Made by a program: the position numbers and the translations under genes. Under the pieces are notes generated by a model. The model was not told the origin of the DNA. It saw only the letters and a list, made by a program, of their open reading frames with translations, and did no database searches. Shown one piece after another: positions 1 to 4,787 of a stretch of DNA of 8,946 bases. Within the stretch, counting starts at the first letter, position 1; every line of letters starts with the position of its first letter. The DNA comes from Clostridia bacterium (GTDB taxonomy: Bacteria; Bacillota; Clostridia; Oscillospirales; CAG-272): assembly GCA_017416885.1 (NCBI GenBank), contig JAFQAM010000253.1, positions 1 to 8,946 of the forward strand, written 5' to 3'.

Positions 1-747
1 ATTAATACTAAGGTTGAAAACAAGTTCAAATTAACTCCTGATGAATTAAGGAGCGCTATTACACCTAAGACTAAGCTTTTAGTTCTTCCCTTCCCTAACA
101 ATCCTACCGGCGCTATTTTGACTCGTGAGGAATTAGAGGGAATTGCAGAGGTATTAAGAGGCACTAATATTGCGATTTTATCCGATGAGATTTATGCAGA
201 GCTTACATACGGAAGAAAGCATGTTTCAATTGCGCAAATTGACGGAATGAAGGAAAGAACAGTTATTGCAAGCGGATTTTCCAAGGCTTACGCTATGACA
301 GGCTGGAGAATGGGCTATATCTGCGCGCCGCATACGCTTGCTGAGCAGATGCTTAAAATACATCAATATGCTATTATGTGCGCGCCTACTGTATCACAGT
401 TTGCGGCAGTTGAGGCTTTACGCAACGGTGATGACGATGTGGAATTTATGCGCGCGGAATACAATCGCAGACGCGTATTTTTGCTTGAGGGCTTTAAGAA
501 AATCGGTATTGACTGCTTTGAGGCAGAGGGCGCATTTTATCTATATCCTAATGTAGGCAAGTTTGGGCTTACAAGTGAGGAATTTGCGCAAAGGCTTTTA
601 CACGAATATAATTGCGCTATTGTGCCCGGTACTGCTTTTGGTGAGTGCGGCGAGGGATATGCAAGAATTTCTTATGCGTATTCAATGAAGCATTTAACAT
701 TAGCACTTGAAAAAATTGAAGCATTTGTTAAAACACTAAAAAAATAA
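1..747 (+). CDS. PLP-dependent class I/II aminotransferase, 5' end missing
   Basis: The reading frame is open from the first base, so the N-terminus lies outside the window; 248 residues are visible of a family usually near 390. It is a fold-type I PLP enzyme that moves an amino group between an amino acid and a 2-oxo acid in the cytoplasm. Visible family marks are NNPTGA (visible residues 33-38), SDEIY with the aspartate that contacts the pyridine nitrogen (about residue 62), SGFSKAYAMTGWRMGY with the Schiff-base lysine (about residue 95), and ARISYA near the C-terminus with the carboxylate-binding arginine (about residue 222). These fit the aspartate/aromatic aminotransferase subgroup. The substrate cannot be read from this part. 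The last 15 codons and the stop are duplicated downstream (801-846), with a hairpin repeat between the copies. The gene lies upstream of, and probably once directly abutted, the membrane/zinc-ribbon gene at 856. Confidence 0.95.
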   Translation: MNTKVENKFKLTPDELRSAITPKTKLLVLPFPNNPTGAILTREELEGIAEVLRGTNIAILSDEIYAELTYGRKHVSIAQIDGMKERTVIASGFSKAYAMTGWRMGYICAPHTLAEQMLKIHQYAIMCAPTVSQFAAVEALRNGDDDVEFMRAEYNRRRVFLLEGFKKIGIDCFEAEGAFYLYPNVGKFGLTSEEFAQRLLHEYNCAIVPGTAFGECGEGYARISYAYSMKHLTLALEKIEAFVKTLKK

Positions 748-800
748 CACCTCATCCGTCTGCTTTGCAGACACCTTCTCCTCAAGGCGAAGGCTTAGGG
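748..800 (+). repeat. Hairpin repeat element, copy A
   Basis: A short palindromic element begins at the base after the aminotransferase stop. It opens with CACCTCATCC. A first hairpin follows, with stem GTCTGC (758-763), loop TTT and GCAGAC (767-772). A second hairpin has CCTTCTCCT (774-782), loop CA and AGGCGAAGG (785-793), with one T-C mismatch. A related copy lies at 8123-8175. It resembles repeats I recall as scattered through Clostridia genomes (from memory, not searched). It encodes nothing and may be a MITE or REP-like element. The right boundary is uncertain: similarity to copy B ends at 794, and 795-800 are filler up to the duplicated tail. Confidence 0.85.
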
Positions 801-846
801 AGCGCTTGAAAAGATTGAAGCATTTGTTAAGACACTAAAAAAATAA
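801..846 (+). repeat. Duplicated 3' tail of the aminotransferase gene
   Basis: Bases 801-846 repeat 702-747 (last 15 codons plus TAA) at an offset of 99 bp, with 3 differences in 46 bases. All three are A-to-G relative to the upstream copy (705/804, 714/813, 732/831), and all fall at third codon positions and are synonymous (GCA/GCG, AAA/AAG, AAA/AAG). The downstream copy is no longer translated because the stop at 745-747 precedes it. Its own TAA sits 9 bases before the next start codon, which is normal operon spacing, so this copy probably marks the original gene end. Confidence 0.9.
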
Positions 847-855
847 GGCGGTTAT

Positions 856-1335
856 ATGGAAAAGCTGAAAAAACAAAAGGCTATATGGTTTTGGGTTTCG
901 CTATTAACAAGCATTTTTGCGGTGGTAGCTATTCCTGCGATTGTACTTTCTGCCGTTAACAAAATGTTCCTTTTAATGGGCATTAGCATTGCTTTACTGA
1001 TACACGGCTTTTACGGTTGTATTTTCTATTGGATTGCATTTGCAAAAAGATGCTCTTTAATAAGGATTATAAAGCTAATTAAAAATCAGAATATGCTTTC
1101 TGCATCAATGCTTTCTATGCAGACGGGAAAAAATGATGCTGAGATTATTGGTATTTTGCGTGAATGCATTGTAAAGGGATATATAAGCGGATATTATTTT
1201 GATGATGCTCAGCTATGCTTATGCAAAATTATGCCTGTTACTGAGGCTATGGAATGTCCGTCATGTGGAGCAAGCGTGACTGTGGTTGATGGCATTGGCA
1301 AATGTGAATATTGCGGCACGAATGTAAATAACTAA
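856..1335 (+). CDS. Two-helix membrane protein with C-terminal zinc ribbon
   Basis: 159 residues, not recognised as a named family. Two hydrophobic segments (about residues 10-34 and 37-63) form a membrane hairpin. Residues about 68-125 read like a small winged-helix or PCI-type segment: a helix with LSASMLSMQTGK, a helix with DAEIIGILRECIVKGYI, then a short beta part. The C-terminus carries a zinc ribbon with C134-P-S-C137 and C150-E-Y-C153. The start ATG has AGGCGG at 846-851, a short 4-base spacing. It lies on the same strand as the aminotransferase and was probably cotranscribed with it before the 748-800 insertion. It could be a membrane-tethered nucleic-acid or protein-binding adaptor, but that is inference from the domain layout only. 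Confidence 0.85.
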   Translation: MEKLKKQKAIWFWVSLLTSIFAVVAIPAIVLSAVNKMFLLMGISIALLIHGFYGCIFYWIAFAKRCSLIRIIKLIKNQNMLSASMLSMQTGKNDAEIIGILRECIVKGYISGYYFDDAQLCLCKIMPVTEAMECPSCGASVTVVDGIGKCEYCGTNVNN

Positions 1336-1343
1336 ATATTTTA

Positions 1344-1373
1344 AAAGGCTACGACTTTTTGGTCGTAGCCTTT
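1344..1373. terminator. Bidirectional intrinsic terminator
   Basis: A perfect 12-bp stem, AAAGGCTACGAC (1344-1355) with GTCGTAGCCTTT (1362-1373), has a six-base loop TTTTTG. It lies between convergent stops at 1335 and 1379. The plus strand ends in TTT then GTG; the minus strand runs into TTTTAAAATATTT, the better U-tract. It should end transcripts from both sides. Confidence 0.88.
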
Positions 1374-1378
1374 GTGAT

Positions 1379-1927
1379 TTATACTTGGTTTTCTTTATGC
1401 TCGTTAATTAGTTGTTGTCTTGTTTTTTCTCGCTTGCGCTCTGCTAATCTGCTTCCTAAATAAGTTATCAAAAGAGTTAATGCTTCTAAAAGTGTGAATA
1501 GGAAAATGTAAAGAGCGGTGGGAACATCATACATTGTTATTATATCCTTTTCGATAAAGAAACTTGTTATAAGTGTTCCTGACAATAAAACTGACATTCC
1601 TGCCGAAAAAGCCGCAAATGTTGTAGCAAGTGAAAAAATTAATCTCAATATATATGTAACGGAGTAATTTATGCAAAATTGTTTGTAGGTCAATCTTCGA
1701 TTGTTTTTGAAATATCCGTAGAAAATAATAAATTTTATAAGTAATTCAACAAGTAATATTACTACAAATTCAGCTATTTCTCTTGGAGTGCCCAACTCGT
1801 TAAAAATAAATTGAACAGGCATAACAACAATTCCTGATAAAAACGAAAAAACAATTATTTCACACTCTATAAAGCCAAAATATAAAAATCCGCTTTTGAA
1901 ATCAATTTTCTTTAAAAGCTCTTTCAA
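1379..1927 (-). CDS. Hypothetical membrane protein, about four helices, TTG start
   Basis: 182 residues with about four hydrophobic segments (near 15-42, 50-73, 85-113 and 134-157), short polar loops and a basic, charged C-terminal tail (RLAERKREKTRQQ, about 161-173), which suggests a cytoplasmic C-terminus. I do not recognise a family. The start is TTG at 1925-1927: the minus strand reads GGAG, seven bases (AAGTCAT), then TTG, ideal ribosome-site spacing, with no better in-frame ATG. It has its own predicted promoter inside the end of the upstream gene (1959-1987), but no terminator separates it from the LytTR operon, so read-through is also likely. It may be a membrane partner or target of the LytTR system; that rests on position alone. 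Confidence 0.8.
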   Translation of the reverse strand: MKELLKKIDFKSGFLYFGFIECEIIVFSFLSGIVVMPVQFIFNELGTPREIAEFVVILLVELLIKFIIFYGYFKNNRRLTYKQFCINYSVTYILRLIFSLATTFAAFSAGMSVLLSGTLITSFFIEKDIITMYDVPTALYIFLFTLLEALTLLITYLGSRLAERKREKTRQQLINEHKENQV

Positions 1928-1958
1928 ATGACTTCTCCTTTCAATTAATTATAAGTTA

Positions 1959-1987
1959 AGTATAGCACAATCAAATATGCCTTGCAA
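1959..1987 (-). promoter_or_regulatory. Predicted SigA promoter for the 1927-1379 gene
   Basis: On the minus strand, TTGCAA (1982-1987), a 17-bp spacer and TATACT (1959-1964) preceded by TGC, which gives an extended -10. The -35 lies inside the last codons of the upstream gene. A start near 1952 would give a leader of about 25 bases before the TTG codon. Confidence 0.65.
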
Positions 1988-2417
1988 GTGATTTGCGGTA
2001 AATCAGGAGATATGTGTAGTATGATATTGACAAAATTACCAATGAGATAAAATAAGACAATGCTTGATTTTCAACTGTTTTGTTTAGTAGAAATATTGGT
2101 TTTAATATAGCTGTTATATTGGATTTTGAAAATGCGTTTATTAAAGCTAAGATGATAAAGAAAAATATAATTCTCAGGTCTTCTCTTTTCCATTGGCTTG
2201 AAAGCTTTGATTTTTTAAAGTGTACTAAAATCATTGAAAACAGTATCATTAAAAATATGGCTACTAAATAATTATATACTTGCTCGTTTGATGCTAAAAT
2301 CGGCTTTAAAATCAAATGAGCGATTGTATTTAACATAAAATAAGCAAGGAATGTTAAAATCAAGGATGCTACAATATACAATAAATCAAAAAGCAAATTT
2401 ACTATATATTTTTTCAT
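1971..2417 (-). CDS. Small four-helix membrane protein, third gene of LytTR operon
   Basis: 148 residues beginning MKKYIVNLL, with about four hydrophobic stretches (near 6-38, 47-66, 79-95 and 115-140) and a basic loop KKSKLSSQWKRED between helices 2 and 3. The chosen ATG (2415-2417) overlaps the TGA of the upstream DUF3021 gene in an ATGA arrangement, which implies translational coupling; its own ribosome site is weak (AGAAGA). The frame stays open upstream to 2552, but that extension lies wholly inside the DUF3021 gene and is polar and proline-rich, so I reject it. No family is recognised. Like the DUF3021 protein it has four helices and about 140 residues, so it could be a second inhibitor or sensor subunit for the LytTR regulator; this is inference. 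Confidence 0.83.
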   Translation of the reverse strand: MKKYIVNLLFDLLYIVASLILTFLAYFMLNTIAHLILKPILASNEQVYNYLVAIFLMILFSMILVHFKKSKLSSQWKREDLRIIFFFIILALINAFSKSNITAILKPIFLLNKTVENQALSYFISLVILSISYYTYLLIYRKSLARHI

Positions 2418-2818
2418 TCTTCTATGTTTTGGCTGAGCTTTTGGTTGATTTTTTGAAGGTTGCGTTTTTGGATGCGGTAGGTTAAGAAGGTGGATAGGAT
2501 ATAGAGTAGTGATATTACAGCTACTGTCCATATAATGCGCGTTATATTCCATTTAATCAGATTAAACGCCATTGGGAGAAAAATGGCTAAAAATATCATT
2601 ACCGATAATTGTAAAGCGGTATTTATTATCATACTGTCTGATATTATTTTTTTGTTAAATAAAAAATAGCTTGTGGTGGTTAATATAAGTGACATTGTAA
2701 TCAGCAATCTGAAAAGATTAATTTCAAAAAGATTTGGGCTTATTACAGTTACAAGCATATAGAATAATGCTACTGCGCCTAAGCCTATGGCTACTTCCTT
2801 TAAATATTCCTTTAACAT
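2414..2818 (-). CDS. DUF3021-type four-helix membrane protein
   Basis: 134 residues with four hydrophobic segments (about 10-28, 36-54, 62-83 and 90-114) and a polar, basic C-terminal tail (RIQKRNLQKINQKLSQ). Size, topology and position two bases after a LytTR regulator match DUF3021 proteins. In LytTR regulatory systems such as streptococcal HdrM and BrsM, a membrane protein encoded beside the regulator antagonises it; by analogy this is the probable membrane inhibitor or sensor. The ribosome site AGAGGT lies in the end of the lytTR-type gene, six bases before the ATG. The stop overlaps the start of the next gene by four bases. The DUF assignment is by recognition and was not searched. Confidence 0.83.
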   Translation of the reverse strand: MLKEYLKEVAIGLGAVALFYMLVTVISPNLFEINLFRLLITMSLILTTTSYFLFNKKIISDSMIINTALQLSVMIFLAIFLPMAFNLIKWNITRIIWTVAVISLLYILSTFLTYRIQKRNLQKINQKLSQNIEE

Positions 2819-2820
2819 AA

Positions 2821-3258
2821 TTATACCTCTAACTTTCGTTTTATTTCATTTACATATTTGCGTGATATTACTATTTTTTCTCCGTTTGTAAGTGTGGCTA
2901 ACAGCCTGCTGTTATCGGACTTTTTAATGCTTGTCAGCTTTTTCAGGTTTGCTATTACAGTTTTGGAAACTCTTTGAAAGCTTGTGTTTTTTAAGCTTTC
3001 CTCTAATGCTAAAAGCGTTGACTTGTATCTATAAAAGCTTTCCTTTGTATAGAAAAACGATTTTGAATCAACTGTTTCAAAATATAGAATTTCGTTAAGG
3101 GGAATAAAAAATGCTTCGTTATCTATATAGCCTACGATTTTCGAGTCGGATAAGCAAATTTCGGAAATAAGCTTTTCTATCTGTTCATTATCAGATGAGC
3201 ATTTTATATGTATTTCTGTTTCTAAAGCTGAGCTATCATAATCTATTATAATTTTCAC
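2821..3258 (-). CDS. LytTR-domain transcriptional regulator without receiver domain
   Basis: 145 residues. Residues 1-44 form a short N-terminal part with no phosphoacceptor receiver domain. About 45-143 is a LytTR DNA-binding domain: FIPLNEILYFETVDSKSFFY, FQRVSKTVIANLKKL (94-108) and EKIVISRKYVNEIKRKL (127-143) are typical. It should bind direct repeats in promoter DNA, including perhaps its own promoter. The start is GTG at 3256-3258: GAGGTG (minus strand) precedes it by six bases, and no upstream ATG competes. It is first in an operon with a DUF3021-type gene two bases downstream, the usual layout of LytTR regulatory systems, in which activity is set by the membrane partner and not by a histidine kinase. 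Inducing signal and regulon are unknown. Confidence 0.93.
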   Translation of the reverse strand: MKIIIDYDSSALETEIHIKCSSDNEQIEKLISEICLSDSKIVGYIDNEAFFIPLNEILYFETVDSKSFFYTKESFYRYKSTLLALEESLKNTSFQRVSKTVIANLKKLTSIKKSDNSRLLATLTNGEKIVISRKYVNEIKRKLEV

Positions 3259-3289
3259 TTTTTACACCTCTTTCGGTCTTTCTGTTTTT

Positions 3290-3318
3290 ACTATACAAAA
3301 TTTTGTTAAATTTGTCAA
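3290..3318 (-). promoter_or_regulatory. Near-consensus SigA promoter of the LytTR operon
   Basis: The minus strand has a perfect TTGACA -35 (3313-3318), exactly 17 bp, then TATAGT (3290-3295). A start near 3283 gives a leader of about 25 bases to the GTG codon. Such a strong core promoter in front of a regulator operon suggests either repression or high basal expression balanced by the membrane inhibitor. Confidence 0.82.
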
Positions 3319-3352
3319 CTGCGTTTCAGGTAAGTTGCAAAAATAGACTGTT

Positions 3353-3374
3353 AAAATGCGTTATTTTGCATTTT
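3353..3374. other. Inverted repeat in divergent control region, possible operator
   Basis: AAAATGC (3353-3359) and GCATTTT (3368-3374) are perfect inverted arms around an eight-base centre. The right arm covers most of the -35 of the forward promoter (3366-3371), and the repeat lies 35 bp beyond the -35 of the LytTR promoter. A protein bound here could touch both promoters. No regulator is assigned, and in AT-rich DNA chance similarity is possible. Confidence 0.4.
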
Positions 3375-3394
3375 TGAAAAAAATATGGTATAAT
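3366..3394 (+). promoter_or_regulatory. Predicted SigA promoter P1 of the ECF sigma gene
   Basis: A perfect TATAAT -10 (3389-3394) is preceded by TGG (extended -10). A weak TTGCAT -35 (3366-3371) lies 17 bp upstream. A start near 3401 gives a leader of about 80 bases and would supply basal sigma factor. The -35 overlaps an inverted repeat. Confidence 0.65.
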
Positions 3395-3406
3395 TTTATC
3401 GTTGGT

Positions 3407-3432
3407 TGAACCTTTTTGTGTTTCTTTACGAC
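3407..3432 (+). promoter_or_regulatory. ECF-type promoter P2, probable sigma autoregulation
   Basis: TGAACC (3407-3412), followed by a T-rich stretch, and CGAC (3429-3432) are separated by 16 bases. This matches the general ECF promoter form of an AAC-type -35 about 16 bp before a CGTC/CGAC-type -10. A start near 3439 lies about 40 bases before the sigma factor start codon. ECF genes commonly read their own promoter. That this sigma factor recognises it is inference. Confidence 0.55.
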
Positions 3433-3440
3433 TTTATAGG

Positions 3441-3452
3441 TGAATCGATTCA
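3441..3452. other. 12-bp perfect palindrome in the sigma leader
   Basis: TGAATCGATTCA is fully self-complementary and sits just after the expected ECF transcription start and before the ribosome site. It may be an operator or a chance palindrome; nothing else supports a function. Confidence 0.35.
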
Positions 3453-3464
3453 AGATTTTGAAAA

Positions 3465-3474
3465 AAGGGGGTGG
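3465..3474 (+). promoter_or_regulatory. Ribosome site that fixes the sigma start
   Basis: AAGGGGGTGG resembles AAGGAGGTGA at 8 of 10 bases. It overlaps the first possible GTG codon (3471), so that codon cannot be the start. The GTG at 3480, five bases downstream of the site and in the same frame, is the better choice. Confidence 0.7.
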
Positions 3475-3479
3475 AAAAT

Positions 3480-4745
3480 GTGAGTGAATTTGAAAAGCTT
3501 TTGCAGGAAAATATTGTTCCCTTGAAGCGATATGTTAATTTCAAAATAGATAACAAGCACGATGCTGAGGATATCATTCAAGATATTTGTCTTGTTGCTA
3601 CATTAAAATTTGATTCTTTAAGGAACAAATCCGCTTTTAAGGGTTGGCTGATTGGTATTGCTAACAATAAATGCAATGATTATTACAGGCAGAGGGCTAA
3701 GAATATGGATATTTCCTTGGACTCTGTATCGGAGTCTTTACTAAGCGTTAGTAGATTTGGTGTCACTGAGCAAATTGTTGTGCGTGATACGCTAAGGGCG
3801 CTTGGCGATAAGGAAAAGCAAATATTACATTTATATTTCTTTGAGGATTTATCGCAAGAGGATATATCAAAAAGGCTATCTGTTCCGTTAGGCACTGTAA
3901 AAAGCAGATTGCATTATGCAAAAGAAAAATTCAAGCAGCATTATCCATATAAAGAAACAGAAAAGGGAGATATTATTATGAAAAGGTTACCTGAATATTT
4001 ACCAAATTATAAAATTGAAAAATCCAAGCTTGCTCCATTTGATGTAAAATGCGAGGAGCTTATGGGATTTTGCATTGTTCCGAAATTAAACGAAAGGATT
4101 ACCTGGGGCAGCTATGATATTCCATCAAGAAAAATGAATGATTTTACTGAGGCTTCAGTTGTGGGAAAAGCAGAGGTGCACGGAATTGAGGGTGTTGAAA
4201 TAATTGCAAAGCAACATATCTGCGCTTCTAAAAAAGAATATGAACGGTATTTTGTTGCTCAGCTTACTGATACGCACTGCCGTTATCTTGCAGAAAGTCA
4301 CTTTGAAAACGGCGTAAGAAAAACCTTCACATTTCTTGACAGTGATATATTTATGAACAACTGGGGATTTGGTGAGGACAACTGCGGTTACGAAACATAT
4401 ATAACACAAAAAAATGCAATTGCTCGCACAGGCAATTCTATTGAGGTTAAAGAAAAAAAGGAATTAGTTGATATTGTGGGGCGATATACTGTAACGATTG
4501 GCGATAAAGCATATGACACTGTATGCGTTATGGATATTGGGCATTTTGATAGCAGAATTGCTATTGAGCAATATATTGACAAAAACGGTCGCACAATTCT
4601 TTGGCGCAGATTTAACAAAAACGATTGGGCAAGCAAGCGTTACGGCAAGCAATGGACAGAAATGCTCCCTGACAATGAAAGATTGATAATCAACGGTGAG
4701 ACTTATGTTCATTGGTATGATTGCGTTACAGATTATATTTTTTAA
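3480..4745 (+). CDS. ECF-type sigma factor with long C-terminal domain
   Basis: 421 residues from the GTG at 3480, about 2.5 times the usual ECF length. Region 2 spans about 12-74 (core binding and -10 recognition, with DAEDIIQDICL and FKGWLIGIANNKCNDYYRQ). A linker follows, then region 4 at about 105-152 with a helix-turn-helix (LSQEDISKRLSVPLGTVKSR) for -35 recognition. Residues 167-421 form a separate domain that I recall on other Clostridia and Bacilli ECF proteins, with conserved-looking stretches HGIEGVEII, FVAQLTDTHCRYLAESH, NNWGFGEDNCG, DVVGRYTVTI-like IVGRYTVTI, NGRTILWRRFN and the terminal GETYVHWYDCVTDYI. Its function is unknown to me. No anti-sigma gene is adjacent, so the domain may itself sense a ligand or control the sigma part. 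It diverges from the LytTR operon and has tandem promoters, the second ECF-like. An internal ATG at 3978 has a good ribosome site. Confidence 0.92.
   Translation: MSEFEKLLQENIVPLKRYVNFKIDNKHDAEDIIQDICLVATLKFDSLRNKSAFKGWLIGIANNKCNDYYRQRAKNMDISLDSVSESLLSVSRFGVTEQIVVRDTLRALGDKEKQILHLYFFEDLSQEDISKRLSVPLGTVKSRLHYAKEKFKQHYPYKETEKGDIIMKRLPEYLPNYKIEKSKLAPFDVKCEELMGFCIVPKLNERITWGSYDIPSRKMNDFTEASVVGKAEVHGIEGVEIIAKQHICASKKEYERYFVAQLTDTHCRYLAESHFENGVRKTFTFLDSDIFMNNWGFGEDNCGYETYITQKNAIARTGNSIEVKEKKELVDIVGRYTVTIGDKAYDTVCVMDIGHFDSRIAIEQYIDKNGRTILWRRFNKNDWASKRYGKQWTEMLPDNERLIINGETYVHWYDCVTDYIF
3963..3980 (+). promoter_or_regulatory. Internal ribosome site and in-frame ATG in the sigma gene
   Basis: AAGGGAG (3963-3969), an eight-base spacer and ATG (3978-3980), in frame with the sigma gene, lie exactly at the junction between the sigma part and the C-terminal domain. 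Initiation here would give the free 255-residue C-terminal domain beginning MKRLPEYLPNY. Whether it is used is unknown; it could also be a relic of two genes that became fused. Confidence 0.45.
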
Positions 4746-4753
4746 ATGCATTA

Positions 4754-4781
4754 AAAAAGCACCGATTTTTCGGTGCTTTTT
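4754..4781. terminator. Bidirectional intrinsic terminator
   Basis: AAAAAGCACCG (4754-4764) pairs perfectly with CGGTGCTTTTT (4771-4781) around loop ATTTTT. Both strands end in a U-rich run. It lies between convergent stops at 4745 (sigma factor) and 4788 (LRR protein) and should serve both. Confidence 0.92.
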
Positions 4782-4787
4782 GTGTTA

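Noticed and set aside
748..800. Copy A hairpins as an intrinsic terminator for the aminotransferase
   Set aside because: No U-tract follows either hairpin, and the same element occurs in a different context at 8123, so a mobile repeat explains it better.
2080..2271. Plus-strand open frame of 63 codons
   Set aside because: Antisense to a membrane protein gene with good context; no ribosome site and no domain.
2418..2552. Upstream extension of the third LytTR-operon gene by 45 codons
   Set aside because: The extension lies entirely inside the DUF3021 gene, has unlikely proline-rich polar composition and no ribosome site. The ATG at 2417 gives a coupled ATGA overlap and a membrane protein start.
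3319..3352. Possible LytTR-binding direct repeats upstream of the LytTR promoter (ACAGTCTAT-like and GCAGTTGAC-like)
   Set aside because: The two CAGT cores are about 29 bp apart and not about 21, and the second lies in the -35, so I cannot support a LytTR site.
4155..4751. Several open frames antisense to the sigma factor C-terminal domain
   Set aside because: They overlap one another and a gene with recognisable, conserved-looking protein sequence, and lack ribosome sites.
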